Assembly: GCA_905479975.1 (NCBI GenBank)
Contig: CAJQOS010000022.1
Coordinates: 38,196-102,195, forward strand
Source of the DNA: an uncultured Puniceicoccaceae bacterium
GTDB lineage: Bacteria > Verrucomicrobiota > Verrucomicrobiia > Opitutales > Coraliomargaritaceae
DNA: 64,000 nt
Reading direction: 5' to 3'
Shown here: positions 30,675-39,590 of the stretch, piece after piece
Layout of the letters: the number at the start of each line of letters is the position of its first letter
Numbering within the stretch: the stretch's first letter is position 1
Notes under the pieces: model-generated
Seen by the model: only the letters and a program-made list of their open reading frames with translations
Database searches by the model: none
Told to the model about the DNA's origin: nothing
Position numbers and translations under genes: made by a program

Positions 30675-32849
30675 ATGGACGATTTATTTCAGGATGAAAA
30701 AAACTCAAAGACGGTCGATTACACGGAGCTATGTCGGCAGATCGTTTATCGAACGAAAATCGTGCTGCGCCGGTATTGGTGGGTGATCCCTCTGGCGATT
30801 GCTCTGGGTGTGTGTGTGAAGGCAGTCGAAGGGTTCTTGAAGGATCCCTTTTATAAGTCGACCTCTCAGATGATCGTCAGTGGTCGCATCGCGTTGCCTG
30901 AGAATGATGTGTATGCGGAAGAGCGGGATAACTTCTTTGGAACTCAAATTGAATTAATGCTGAGCGATCAGGTGCAGGTTCGTGCGGTGGAGCGCATACG
31001 TTTGGCGAATCCTGATTTGCATGATGCGCTGACCGAAACTGAGGCGTACCAGACCGATGGGCTGGATTCTTTAGATGTCGATGCGGATGTGAAGCGGGAT
31101 ACGTCTATCTTTGTTCTCAAATCCTACACTCCGCACTCTGAATATACTCAGGCATATTTGGATGCGGTGATGGAGGAATACATTAACCGCCGCGTAGAAA
31201 TGCGTTCTAAGACATCAGAGCGAACCTATGATGCAATTGTCGCTCAATTGAAGGCACTGGAGGTGGAAGTGGATGCGGGTGAAGATGCGATTGTTGAATT
31301 TCAGCAGCGTAACAATATCGTCTTTATACAGGAGCAAGGGGCGGCGGCAGGTACGTATCTCGCAGAGTTGAAGCGTCGGCTCGCAGAATTCAATACGGAG
31401 AGCCGCTCGTTGGCTTCGATTCTGAATGAGCATTCGGGGCAGAAGGGCTTGTTGCTCGATCAATTACAGGGGCAGGGCCGCGAGGGGGCTTCGGCGAATG
31501 ATACGTTTGATGGCGGAGCAGTGGAGGAAAATCAGAAATACATATTGAGCAAAGAAAAGTTGCAAATGTTGCATGCTCAGTTGGATGAGTTCTCGATTTA
31601 CTTGAAGCCTAAACATCCGAAAATTATCGGGCTCAAAAATCAGATTGAGCGGACTGAGAATCAATTGGAAATACAACGCGGGCAGGCGCTGGAGCGTATT
31701 GCAGAGCGTCAACAGGTGGTTGAGAATCAGATCAATAATCTCAATGTGGAGATCGAGATTTGGGAGAAAACAGCTCTGGAAAATGGTCGCTTAATTGCAG
31801 AATTCGAGCGCTTGCAGTCGCGTTTGGCACGTTCAAAGGAAGCGTATGCGAGTAGCCAAGATTCACTGCGCGCGATCGATACGAATCAGAATCTACAGCA
31901 AGACACGGTTTCGATATTAGTGAATGCGCGTAGAGCGGTGCCTGCGGGGGTGGGGGTGGCGCGCCAATTTGCGATGGGCGCGTTGTTTGGATTGGTCTTC
32001 GCTGGGGGAGTGCTCTTTGTGTTGGGCGCACTGGATAATCGGATTTTAACCGCGAATGAGTTAAGCGCACAGTTCCAGGAGCCTTTGATTGGAGCGATTC
32101 CCTTCGAGAAGGGTAATGATGGCGATGTGAACTCGGTGCTGTTGCGTAAGAATGATGATCGTTATGTGTTTGCGGAGGCTTGCCGGAACCTGAGGACGTC
32201 AGTGTTCTTTATGGGCGATGAGCATGTGAAGCCTAGTGTCTTTGCGGTGACGAGTGCGGTGCCCTCTGAGGGTAAGTCCACTGTCTCGGCGAACTTGGCG
32301 GTGGCATTGTCCTTTGCGCATTCGAAGGTGTTGCTAGTCGATGCAGATCTTCGTCGGGGGCGCCTGCATCATTTGCTTAAGTTGAACCGAGAACATGGGT
32401 TTTCTGATGTGTTAGATGGTCGGTTGACGCTTGATGGTGCGGTGCAATCGAGCAGTTATGAACATTTGGATTTTGTTTCGATCGGTGGTTATCCAGATCA
32501 CCCTGCCGAGTTGTTGATGAGTGAGAAGATGGATGCATTTATTCGTGAGGCTAGAGAGCGGTATGATTTTGTCATCTTTGATACGGCGCCGATCCTTGCG
32601 ACTGATGATACGTCGGGATTTGCGGGGAAGGTGGATGCGCTGCTGTTTACCATACGTTGTGCATATACTCAGGTTCGCCAGATCAAACCAGCGATGGCTC
32701 GTCTGCGTGAGCGCAATGTCGATATCTCCGGGTTGATTCTGAACTATGTCGATACCATGCAGCCTGGGTATTATTACTACCGCTATTCGGAGTATTATAC
32801 TGATTCGAAGGGCAGTGATAGTTCGGCTCCTAAACAGGAAAGTGCCTGA
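30675..32849 (+). CDS. Wzc-like polysaccharide co-polymerase / tyrosine autokinase
   Basis: 724 residues. An N-terminal Wzz domain with the first transmembrane helix (about residues 32-52) is followed by a long coiled-coil periplasmic part (about 180-410), a second helix near 430-455 (FAMGALFGLVFAGGVLFVLG) and a C-terminal BY-kinase. Kinase motifs are Walker A (SAVPSEGKSTVSAN, about residue 531), Walker A' (VLLVDADLRRG) and Walker B (YDFVIFDTAPI). A tyrosine cluster (GYYYYRYSEYY) lies at the end. Cycles of Tyr phosphorylation control polymer length and export together with the Wza-like protein just upstream. Confidence 0.93.
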   Translation: MDDLFQDEKNSKTVDYTELCRQIVYRTKIVLRRYWWVIPLAIALGVCVKAVEGFLKDPFYKSTSQMIVSGRIALPENDVYAEERDNFFGTQIELMLSDQVQVRAVERIRLANPDLHDALTETEAYQTDGLDSLDVDADVKRDTSIFVLKSYTPHSEYTQAYLDAVMEEYINRRVEMRSKTSERTYDAIVAQLKALEVEVDAGEDAIVEFQQRNNIVFIQEQGAAAGTYLAELKRRLAEFNTESRSLASILNEHSGQKGLLLDQLQGQGREGASANDTFDGGAVEENQKYILSKEKLQMLHAQLDEFSIYLKPKHPKIIGLKNQIERTENQLEIQRGQALERIAERQQVVENQINNLNVEIEIWEKTALENGRLIAEFERLQSRLARSKEAYASSQDSLRAIDTNQNLQQDTVSILVNARRAVPAGVGVARQFAMGALFGLVFAGGVLFVLGALDNRILTANELSAQFQEPLIGAIPFEKGNDGDVNSVLLRKNDDRYVFAEACRNLRTSVFFMGDEHVKPSVFAVTSAVPSEGKSTVSANLAVALSFAHSKVLLVDADLRRGRLHHLLKLNREHGFSDVLDGRLTLDGAVQSSSYEHLDFVSIGGYPDHPAELLMSEKMDAFIREARERYDFVIFDTAPILATDDTSGFAGKVDALLFTIRCAYTQVRQIKPAMARLRERNVDISGLILNYVDTMQPGYYYYRYSEYYTDSKGSDSSAPKQESA

Positions 32850-32897
32850 TATGGGCTCAGGTGTGGTTATGTATTTAATGGGATTGGAGGCTCAGTG

Positions 32898-35405
32898 ATG
32901 GATTCGGGTCCAAGAAAGAAGCATCGACGCACGAAGCATCGAATCGGGAGTTCGTCTCGGGGGCAGGGGCGCTCCAAGAATAAGCGCCGTAGGTCATCGA
33001 CACGCGCCTCGTCGTCTTTTGCTGCGGTTGCGGTTGCGCCTTCGAAAATCACGATTTCTGCGGCGGAGCCAAAGGATGCAGAGGCGGTCTGCAAGAGCTT
33101 CATCTGGGGCTTGTTGGGCGTCTGCGTTTTAATCCTGCTTGGAGGCGGGCACCATGTGTATGCGTTGGGCTTTGCGCTGATGTTGCCGGGAGTGGCCTTG
33201 TTGCTACGACCGCCGCAGCGAAGTCTCGGCAAGTGGTTGGATGTCGGTGTATTCGGAGTGCTCGGCTCCCTGCTGTTTGCTTTTGTGCCGATGTTCTATT
33301 GGAAAGTGCCCGAGTGGCGGACGACTGCGATCGATGTATTCGGAATCGAATTGCCGTGGAGTTTGTCGGTGCAACCGTGGATTAGTTTTGAGGCCTTCTT
33401 GTTGGCTGCGGCTGGTTTTTGTTGGTTGTATGCGGCATCCAGTTGGAGAGTGAACTATTCGGGGCGGAAGTGGATTTACTTTTGGTTGTCCTGCTTGATT
33501 GCTGCCTTCGCTGGGATTGTGGTGGCGGGCAATCTTTTGGGCTGGCGCTATCCTGGTGCGGAAAGTGCCACCGCGTTTAGCTTTTTTCCGAACCGCAATC
33601 AGACGTCCGATTTTATTGCGATCGGCGGGGTGTTGACGTTTGGCTATGCGATGGAGGGGGTGCGGAGGCGTAAGCTGATGCAGTTGGTCGGTTTCGCGGC
33701 CTCGGTATTATGTTTGGTCGCCTTGGTGTATGGGGTCTCCCGAGCGGGGGTGCTGCTGTATTTCGGTGGCATCTTTTTGTGTTTTGTCTTTAGTCTGCGT
33801 CGTTCGGTGCTTTCGCTGTTCTTGAAGGTCGGGATTCCATTGGTGTTACTGATCTTTAGCTTTTTTATCACGAGTCATGAGCCGGCGGTGGAGCGTGCGA
33901 CGAAGTATATGTCAGCTCCGTTGGATTGGGGGCAGGGCTACCGGATGCTCATCTTTCGAGATGCTGTGGATATGATTGAGGACGCGCCGCTGACTGGCCA
34001 CGGGGTGGGCAACTTTGAGGATGTTTTTCCGCAATATCGTGATCTGTCGCGCAATTATCAACGGGCGGTTCATCCTGAAAGTGACTTGTTCTGGTTGGGG
34101 GCCGAGGGTGGTTTGATCGCCGTGTGTTTTTTAGGGGTCTTGATCGTTTCGTACTTTAGAAAATGCCGAACCTCTGGGTCTGGACGGAGCGGAGCGTTTC
34201 GTATGATTGCGCTGACGGGGGTGATCCTATTTTTGGTGCATGGACTGTTTGATGTGTCAGGGCATCGCCCGGGGACTGCCTATTTTGCGATCCTGTTTGT
34301 TGCCTTGGCCTTGCCGCGTGCGACTACTGCTGTGCGGTCGACCTTTAAGCCCGTGGTTTGGCGTAGTGTCGGTGGTGCCTTACTGTTGTTTGGGGGGCTT
34401 TGGATTGTAGGCGGATTGTTTGGGCTGCCGACGCATAGTTCTGTGGCGTTGGAGGTTGAAGAGAAACGTGCCGCAGAGGGGCGCGCGGTGGCGGATCTTG
34501 ATCGTGCCCACCGGGCGGTGAATGGCATGATTGCGCTACAACCGTTGAATTGGCGCGGGTATTTTCAACGGGCTCAGATTGGCTTGTCGCGGGGGGGGGC
34601 GCGCGCCGAGGTCGCGCAGGATTTTCGTCGCGCGCGTTTTGTTGAGCCGAACATTGCGATGGTTGCTTATGAGGAGGGACGCGAATGGCTACCTTATGAT
34701 GTGACGCGAACCGTTTCAGCGTGGCGCGAGGCGTTGATTCGTTATGCTGATTCGAAGGATCGGCTGTATGATTCGATGCTGCGGAAGGCATCTGGAAATG
34801 TCGCGTTGACGGAGGGGATGATCGAAATGTCTCAGGTGGATTCCTATTATCGTGCGCGCTTACTACTGTTTTTACGTGGTGAGGTGTTTGTCCGAGAGGT
34901 CGAGAAGGAGCTGGGTGCTGAGCCTTCGCTAGGGCGATTTACGATGGAACACCGGACGGCGATTCTGAGGCGTTGGATCGATACTGGAGGATTGGATCAG
35001 GTTGAAGCGTATCTGGATGAGTTTGGTGATACATTGGATTTGTCTTGGTTGTTGTATGCCATGCTTCGTCAAAATCAGTCTCGGCATGAGGAGGCTGTCG
35101 AAATAATGAGGCAGGGGTTACCTGTGCAGGAAATTCCGGAGGCAAGAATCGACCAGAGCAGGGTTGATCGCTTGAGACGTGGCTTTTTTGCAGCATCAAA
35201 CGATCTGGCGAAGGGCACTGCACTGATGGGAGTGTATTTAAAGAGCGGTGAATACTCAGAGGCGCTGCTGGTGGTGAATCAGTTACTCAAGCAGTCGAAC
35301 CCGCCGCAGTATGTGTATTATTGGCGTGCTGAGATACTGTATCAGCTGGAGGATTATTCCGAGAGCTGGTATGCGTTTGAGGAGTATTGGAAGCAGATTC
35401 GGTAG
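32898..35405 (+). CDS. O-antigen ligase-like (Wzy_C) membrane protein with TPR-like C-terminal half
   Basis: 835 residues. The basic N-terminus is followed by about ten hydrophobic helices to residue 510 and then a long soluble helical tail with TPR-like pairs (EYSEALLVVNQLLKQ, YVYYWRAEILYQLEDY). The periplasmic loop with TGHGVGNFEDVFPQYR and RAVHPESDLFWLGAEGG is the Wzy_C/ligase signature. It should polymerise or transfer lipid-linked glycan at the inner membrane. GGAGG lies 8 bp upstream of the ATG at 32898. Nine consecutive Gs at 34591-34599 encode part of SRGGA in the tail, a possible slippage site. The last gene of the export cluster; a terminator follows. Confidence 0.85.
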   Translation: MDSGPRKKHRRTKHRIGSSSRGQGRSKNKRRRSSTRASSSFAAVAVAPSKITISAAEPKDAEAVCKSFIWGLLGVCVLILLGGGHHVYALGFALMLPGVALLLRPPQRSLGKWLDVGVFGVLGSLLFAFVPMFYWKVPEWRTTAIDVFGIELPWSLSVQPWISFEAFLLAAAGFCWLYAASSWRVNYSGRKWIYFWLSCLIAAFAGIVVAGNLLGWRYPGAESATAFSFFPNRNQTSDFIAIGGVLTFGYAMEGVRRRKLMQLVGFAASVLCLVALVYGVSRAGVLLYFGGIFLCFVFSLRRSVLSLFLKVGIPLVLLIFSFFITSHEPAVERATKYMSAPLDWGQGYRMLIFRDAVDMIEDAPLTGHGVGNFEDVFPQYRDLSRNYQRAVHPESDLFWLGAEGGLIAVCFLGVLIVSYFRKCRTSGSGRSGAFRMIALTGVILFLVHGLFDVSGHRPGTAYFAILFVALALPRATTAVRSTFKPVVWRSVGGALLLFGGLWIVGGLFGLPTHSSVALEVEEKRAAEGRAVADLDRAHRAVNGMIALQPLNWRGYFQRAQIGLSRGGARAEVAQDFRRARFVEPNIAMVAYEEGREWLPYDVTRTVSAWREALIRYADSKDRLYDSMLRKASGNVALTEGMIEMSQVDSYYRARLLLFLRGEVFVREVEKELGAEPSLGRFTMEHRTAILRRWIDTGGLDQVEAYLDEFGDTLDLSWLLYAMLRQNQSRHEEAVEIMRQGLPVQEIPEARIDQSRVDRLRRGFFAASNDLAKGTALMGVYLKSGEYSEALLVVNQLLKQSNPPQYVYYWRAEILYQLEDYSESWYAFEEYWKQIR
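34591..34599 (+). repeat. Poly-G tract (9 G) inside the O-antigen ligase-like gene
   Basis: Nine Gs after TTGTCGC, in frame as Arg-Gly-Gly. Gain or loss of one G would truncate the C-terminal third. Similar tracts lie at 38923 (9 G) and 46860 (11 G), both intergenic. Confidence 0.9.
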
Positions 35406-35433
35406 GAGTCACAGTTGCGGATCGCTGGATACA

Positions 35434-35465
35434 AAAAGGCCGCTGCGGAAATCGAAGCGGCCTTT
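35434..35465. terminator. Bidirectional terminator between the ligase-like gene and the lipoprotein gene
   Basis: AAAGGCCGCT pairs with AGCGGCCTTT across an 11-nt loop, between two converging genes. Confidence 0.8.
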
Positions 35466-35489
35466 GGGAAATGATTGCGTAGCTGGTGC

Positions 35490-35963
35490 TTATTGGCGAA
35501 CGCGACTGACGCCTTTACTATCGACGACGACACGCACGCGGTCGCCTTTGAGGAAGACATCATCCGCTTCTTGGACGATGACTAAGATACGACCGTCATC
35601 AAGTTCGACTTCGAGCTCGTGTCCAGCGACGGTGCGCATGTTCTGCTCAGCTTTCGAGCCAGCTGCTCCACCTAAGAGTGCGCCGCCCATAGCTGCGAGT
35701 GTGCTGCCGTCGCCGCTACCGAGCATTGAGCCTGCGATGCCGCCTGTTACCGCGCCGACCGCTGCGCCGCCACCTGTTTTTTCAGGTTCGATGGTGACTG
35801 CTGCGACACTTAGAAGGACGCCATAGTGAACCTTCATTTGCTGTTGGGCTTGGCCTCGTGTGTAAGTTTTACCGCCCTGGCTGGCAGTGTCACAGCCCGT
35901 CATGGCAATTGCGGAGAGTCCAATCAGTGCGGAAAGAGAGAGTGTGCGAATCGTATGTTTCAT
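35490..35963 (-). CDS. Glycine-zipper outer-membrane lipoprotein, SlyB/Pcp-like
   Basis: 157 residues. The signal peptide ends in a lipobox (LSAIAMTGC). The middle has two glycine-zipper helices (GGGAAVGAVTGGIAGSMLG and LAAMGGALLGGAAGSK). The C-terminal part (ELEVELDDGRILVIVQEAD, RVRVVVDSKG) resembles the SlyB/Rick_17kDa C-terminal domain. It is probably anchored in the outer membrane and involved in envelope integrity. A single-gene unit converging with the polysaccharide cluster. Confidence 0.82.
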   Translation of the reverse strand: MKHTIRTLSLSALIGLSAIAMTGCDTASQGGKTYTRGQAQQQMKVHYGVLLSVAAVTIEPEKTGGGAAVGAVTGGIAGSMLGSGDGSTLAAMGGALLGGAAGSKAEQNMRTVAGHELEVELDDGRILVIVQEADDVFLKGDRVRVVVDSKGVSRVRQ

Positions 35964-36027
35964 GATTTAAGAATACTGTAAATGAAGCCTAAGCTTGGGG
36001 AATAGAGAACACGAGATTGCTATAAAA

Positions 36028-37224
36028 TCAAGCGAACCAATTAAGGAATGCCTGAATAATCAGAGCATTTGCGATATCGACGAAGAAGCCACAGACCAGT
36101 GGCACGATGATGAATGCTTTGTGAGCCACCCCATAGCGTTTCGAGACAGCCGTCATATTGGCCATCGCAGTCGGAGTGGAGCCTAGAGAGATGCCTCCAA
36201 ATCCGGAGCATATCACCGCCGCCTCGTAATCGCGCCCCATTAGGCGGAAGACCACAAACAGGGCAAAGCAGAACGCGAGGATGAATTGCACGCCGAGGAT
36301 GGCGACGATCGGGCCAGCTAAATCGGTCAAAGTCCAGAGTTGTAGGCTCATTAAAGACATGGCGAGGAACATGCCCAAGCACACGTCCGACATCAGGGCG
36401 AGGGCGGGCGTGCCTGTCGGCCATTTGAGCTTTGGGAACAGCCGAGGCACTGTATTGGTCAGAATGATGCCACCGAAGAGGCAGCAGACAAAAAGTGGTA
36501 GATCCAGACCTGCACTGCTGAGGGTTTCTTGGATCGCAGCGCCCAGAGTGAGGCATAGGTTGAGTATTAGCCACGCGCTGAGGATGGAATACATGTCCAC
36601 CTTGGTGTGTTCATCAGCGTGTGTCAGCCCGACGTCGGGTTGCTCGCAGGTCTTGGGCTCTAACTTGTGGCGTTTGATGAGAATGTTCGCGATGGGGCCA
36701 CCCATGATCGAGGCGAGCACGAGCCCGAAGGTGGCGCAGGCGATCCCGATTTCAGAAGCATTAGCGATGCCGTATTGCTCCATGTAAACGGGAGTCCATG
36801 CGATCGCGGTGCCATGTCCGCCGATCAGTGAGGTGGTGCCGCCGAGCACGCCAACTGCACCGTCTAGGCCGAAGAGTGAGGCGACTCCGACGCCCGCAAA
36901 ATTCTGCAGGAACATGAATACGATGGTGGCGCACAGTAGAATCACCAGAGGGATGCCGCCGGAGAGCAGGGAGCGCAGGTCAGAGTTCAGCCCGATGCCT
37001 GCGAAAAAGTAGATCAGCAGCACGTCACGCGCGTGCAGGTCAAACGATATTTCGATCCCCGTGGTCAGATAGAGCACGAATGTGATTAAACAAATCAACA
37101 GTCCGCTGCTGACTGGTTCGGGGATGTTGTAGCGGCGTAATACCGTGAAGCGGGCGCTCAGCAGCTTGCCTATGAAGAGGACGACGATGCCGAGGTTAAA
37201 TGTGGTGAGCACTTTGAGTTCCAT
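36028..37224 (-). CDS. gltS: Sodium/glutamate symporter GltS
   Basis: 398 residues, matching GltS (about 400). Start 37224 (MELKVLTTFNLGIVVLFIGK) is the family N-terminus; an in-frame start farther upstream would overlap the tRNA-Lys terminator region. Ten or more hydrophobic helices and the conserved reentrant-loop stretch GTTSLIGGHGTAIAWTP are visible, with a second copy-like GFGGISLGSTPTAMANM near the C-terminus. It imports glutamate with Na+ across the inner membrane. Confidence 0.93.
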   Translation of the reverse strand: MELKVLTTFNLGIVVLFIGKLLSARFTVLRRYNIPEPVSSGLLICLITFVLYLTTGIEISFDLHARDVLLIYFFAGIGLNSDLRSLLSGGIPLVILLCATIVFMFLQNFAGVGVASLFGLDGAVGVLGGTTSLIGGHGTAIAWTPVYMEQYGIANASEIGIACATFGLVLASIMGGPIANILIKRHKLEPKTCEQPDVGLTHADEHTKVDMYSILSAWLILNLCLTLGAAIQETLSSAGLDLPLFVCCLFGGIILTNTVPRLFPKLKWPTGTPALALMSDVCLGMFLAMSLMSLQLWTLTDLAGPIVAILGVQFILAFCFALFVVFRLMGRDYEAAVICSGFGGISLGSTPTAMANMTAVSKRYGVAHKAFIIVPLVCGFFVDIANALIIQAFLNWFA

Positions 37225-37374
37225 AAGCTTTATTCGGGTGAACCGTATAGTTAGTGCCAATTTTTCCGAGGTCAAATTTTGACGATAGATGCTTTCTAGG
37301 TGTATTGCCACGTTTCGAGGCAGATCTGTCGCCCTGATCGAATCGGAGGCTCGAGTTGAGGCCCGTGGGCACAA

Positions 37375-37410
37375 AAAAGCCTGTAAATCATTGAGATTCA
37401 CAGGCTTTCA
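37375..37410. terminator. Terminator downstream of tRNA-Lys
   Basis: AAAGCCTGT..ATC and GATTCACAGGCTTT form a stem of about 13 pairs with an A-run on one side and Ts on the other. On the minus strand it follows the tRNA directly. Confidence 0.75.
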
Positions 37411-37416
37411 AGAAAG

Positions 37417-37492
37417 TGGTAGACCGTCCGAGACTTGAACTCGGAACCAATTGATTAAAAGTCAACTGCTCTACCGATTGAGCTAACGATCC
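37417..37492 (-). tRNA. tRNA-Lys (anticodon UUU)
   Basis: The reverse strand folds as a 76-nt tRNA. The acceptor GGATCGT pairs with ACGGTCT (two G-U pairs). The D-arm is AGCTCAATCGGTAGAGC, the anticodon loop CTTTTAA has anticodon TTT, and the T-arm contains GAGTTCAAGTC. CCA is encoded. Confidence 0.95.
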
Positions 37493-37579
37493 GCTTTAAA
37501 AGCGCAGGATGGAAAGCATCTCTTAAGCTCTTGTCAAGTGCAGGAAATATCTTTTTTTTATTTTTGAACGAATTTCTTT

Positions 37580-37604
37580 GGAACAAATCTAAGCTTCAAA
37601 CGAT
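37580..37604 (+). promoter_or_regulatory. Candidate ECF-type promoter in front of the sigma factor gene
   Basis: GGAAC (37580-37584) and CGAT (37601-37604) are 16 bp apart, the layout of many ECF sigma promoters (GGAAC then CGTC-like). It would suit autoregulation. The transcript would begin at or next to the ATG at 37614. Based on pattern only. Confidence 0.3.
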
Positions 37605-37613
37605 CTAGTTTAC

Positions 37614-38228
37614 ATGAACCCTACTATGAGAGTAAAAAGCGAAACAGCCTGCCAAGACGATCTCTTGATCGAACGTATCAAAAATGGTGATAATGCCGCT
37701 TATGATGATATGGTCACACGCTATTGGGACCGTATCTTTGCGCGCGTGCATCATCTATTGAAAAATCAGCAAGATGCTGAGGAGGTCACGCAAGATGCCT
37801 TTATTCGTGCGCACCGCGGACTGGAAAGTTTCCGAGGCGATGCTTCTTTTTCGACGTGGCTTTATCAAATCGCTACGAATTTAGCACACAATCGCTATTG
37901 GTATTGGTTCCGTCGCAAGCGGGATTACTCCATCTCTCTGGATCAGCCTCTGTCTGCTGACGGCGATTTGACGCTTGAGAATGTGATGCCTAGCGAGGGG
38001 GAGACGCCTGCTGAGTCCGCTGTCACTCAAGAGTTAGTGGATCGTGTCTCTGAGTGCATGAATGGACTTGGCGAGAAGCACCGTGAAGTGCTGACCTTGC
38101 GCAATGTGCAAAATATGACCTATGAGGAGATTTCTCAAGAGCTGGAGATCAGTGTCGGCACCGTGAAAAGCCGTATCGCACGCGCTCGTGAGAGTCTGCG
38201 TGACTTGATGGGCAGCGATTTTTCATGA
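37614..38228 (+). CDS. ECF-subfamily RNA polymerase sigma factor
   Basis: 204 residues. Region 2 (VTRYWDRIFARVHHLLKNQQDAEEVTQDAF, with STWLYQIATNLAHNRYW for the -10 contact) and region 4 (LTLRNVQNMTYEEISQELEISVGTVKSRIARAR) are clear, joined by an acidic linker. It lacks regions 1.1 and 3, as in ECF sigmas. The stop overlaps the start of the next gene by 4 bp (ATGA), so it is translationally coupled to the putative anti-sigma protein. Start at 37614 or the ATG at 37626. Confidence 0.93.
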   Translation: MNPTMRVKSETACQDDLLIERIKNGDNAAYDDMVTRYWDRIFARVHHLLKNQQDAEEVTQDAFIRAHRGLESFRGDASFSTWLYQIATNLAHNRYWYWFRRKRDYSISLDQPLSADGDLTLENVMPSEGETPAESAVTQELVDRVSECMNGLGEKHREVLTLRNVQNMTYEEISQELEISVGTVKSRIARARESLRDLMGSDFS

Positions 38229-38896
38229 ACGACGCTAAATTTACAGAGCTGGTCAATTTGTATTTCGACCGGGAAATTACCTCGGGCGATCTCGAATGGT
38301 TGCAGCAAGAACTCGCCGCGAATCCTACGCGTAAGCGTGAGTTTGAGGCGCGCTTTCGTCTGCACAAAGCCATGCGTATGGCAGTGGCTCCGGAAGTGGA
38401 GGAGGTTGCCCGATTTAGTGAGTTGGGCGCTCGGAAGGCCACTCGAGCGAGTCGCCTGACAGCCTTGGTCTTTGGCTCTGGTATCGCTGCGTGTGCAGCT
38501 GTCGGATTTGTTTTATTGAAACCCGTGATTCGGGAATCTGAAGCGGTCACCACGACTGATGATATTCCTGGAATGGCACGCTCCGATATGCAGCGTTTTG
38601 CGGCGACTCAGGGGCTGCCCAAATCGCGTCGTGGGAGCTTGGCATCGCATTTGCGCTTACTGGGGCTAACTCCAGAGATGGCACCAGCCGAGCGTCAGCT
38701 CAGCGGAGTAGACCATGAGGCACTGCGTCAACGCGAAGTGCGTCGGCAGTATGAGATCGATCGAATCAATCAGTTTAAGGCGTTCTCGGCGATGCCGGAG
38801 CCGCGATTGTTTGAATCGCTCGACGACAGTCCGACTCGGGAAACGCAGACGCAGCGTTGGCCTACTGGCTTTAAAAGCTCTTTGGCTAGTTTCTAG
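38225..38896 (+). CDS. Putative single-pass anti-sigma factor
   Basis: 223 residues. The N-terminal helical part (NLYFDREITSGDLEWLQQELAANP) resembles anti-sigma N-termini but lacks the HxxxCxxC zinc motif. One transmembrane helix lies near residues 78-100 (LTALVFGSGIAACAAVGFVLL), followed by a basic, mostly disordered tail, probably periplasmic. The 4-bp overlap with the ECF sigma gene strongly suggests it holds that sigma factor at the membrane. Function inferred from context and topology. Confidence 0.7.
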   Translation: MNDAKFTELVNLYFDREITSGDLEWLQQELAANPTRKREFEARFRLHKAMRMAVAPEVEEVARFSELGARKATRASRLTALVFGSGIAACAAVGFVLLKPVIRESEAVTTTDDIPGMARSDMQRFAATQGLPKSRRGSLASHLRLLGLTPEMAPAERQLSGVDHEALRQREVRRQYEIDRINQFKAFSAMPEPRLFESLDDSPTRETQTQRWPTGFKSSLASF

Positions 38897-38922
38897 CCGA
38901 GCTTAATCGGACTCATTCTGTT

Positions 38923-38931
38923 GGGGGGGGG
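38923..38931 (+). repeat. Poly-G tract (9 G) between the anti-sigma gene and ruvA
   Basis: Nine Gs two bases before the ruvA stop codon on the opposite strand. Intergenic, within a 37-bp convergent gap. Confidence 0.85.
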
Positions 38932-38933
38932 CT

Positions 38934-39533
38934 CTACGACAGCGCGGTTTTGACCAGTGCTTCGACGCTGGCATCCGCTGGCAATTGGCTGGAGGCCTTG
39001 CGCACGAATTTATCCGCATCTGCTGGTTTATAGCCTAGGATAATCAGGCTGCTGACCGCATCTTGAAACGCACTAGGGCTGGAGCTGGCGACGACGCTCG
39101 CTGTATCACTGGCTGTGGGAGCGGCGCTGAGGCCGACTTTGTCCTTGAGCTCAATGACGAGGCGCTCAGCTGTCTTTTTGCCGATTCCCGGGCATTTCGA
39201 AAGGAGTGCGATGTCGGAACTGGCAATCGCACCGCGCAGAAGTTCGACCGACATCCGGCTTAGGATGGCGATGCCAATCTTCGGTCCGATTCCAGAGACT
39301 TTCTCGACGAGTAGGCGAAAGAAATCGCGATCCTCCCTGGTGGCAAAGCCATAGAGCGAGGCGCTGTCTTCGCGGTAAACCGAATGGATGAATAGACTGC
39401 ACTGATTGCCCTCGGCTGGCACTTTCTCCGCGGTCGTGATCGGGATCTGCACCTCATAGCCTACGCCGCCGGCGTCGATGATGACCATCAGTGGGGTGGT
39501 TTCGAGGACGGTTCCTTTTAAGCGGGCGATCAT
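38934..39533 (-). CDS. ruvA: Holliday junction branch migration protein RuvA
   Basis: 199 residues with all three domains: an OB fold (MIARLKGTVLETTPLMVIID), two helix-hairpin-helix motifs (LVEKVSGIGPKIGIAIL and LSKCPGIGKKTAERLVIEL) and a C-terminal UBA-like domain III (AFQDAVSSLIILGYKPADADKF) after a Ser/Thr/Ala-rich linker. RuvA binds four-way junctions and recruits the RuvB motor. It is downstream of dapA and dapB on the same strand, with a repeat in the 57-bp gap; ruvB is not here. Confidence 0.95.
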   Translation of the reverse strand: MIARLKGTVLETTPLMVIIDAGGVGYEVQIPITTAEKVPAEGNQCSLFIHSVYREDSASLYGFATREDRDFFRLLVEKVSGIGPKIGIAILSRMSVELLRGAIASSDIALLSKCPGIGKKTAERLVIELKDKVGLSAAPTASDTASVVASSSPSAFQDAVSSLIILGYKPADADKFVRKASSQLPADASVEALVKTALS

Positions 39534-39534
39534 T

Positions 39535-39583
39535 CAGTGAGAGTGAGTGGTGAGAGCGAGAGTGAGAGCGAGAGTGAGGGCGA
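39535..39583. repeat. (GAGTGA/GAGCGA)n hexamer array between dapB and ruvA
   Basis: About seven GAGTGA/GAGCGA/GAGGGC units fill most of the spacer. They belong to the same family as the uvrA Ser-His array. Confidence 0.85.
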
Positions 39584-39590
39584 AGTCGTG

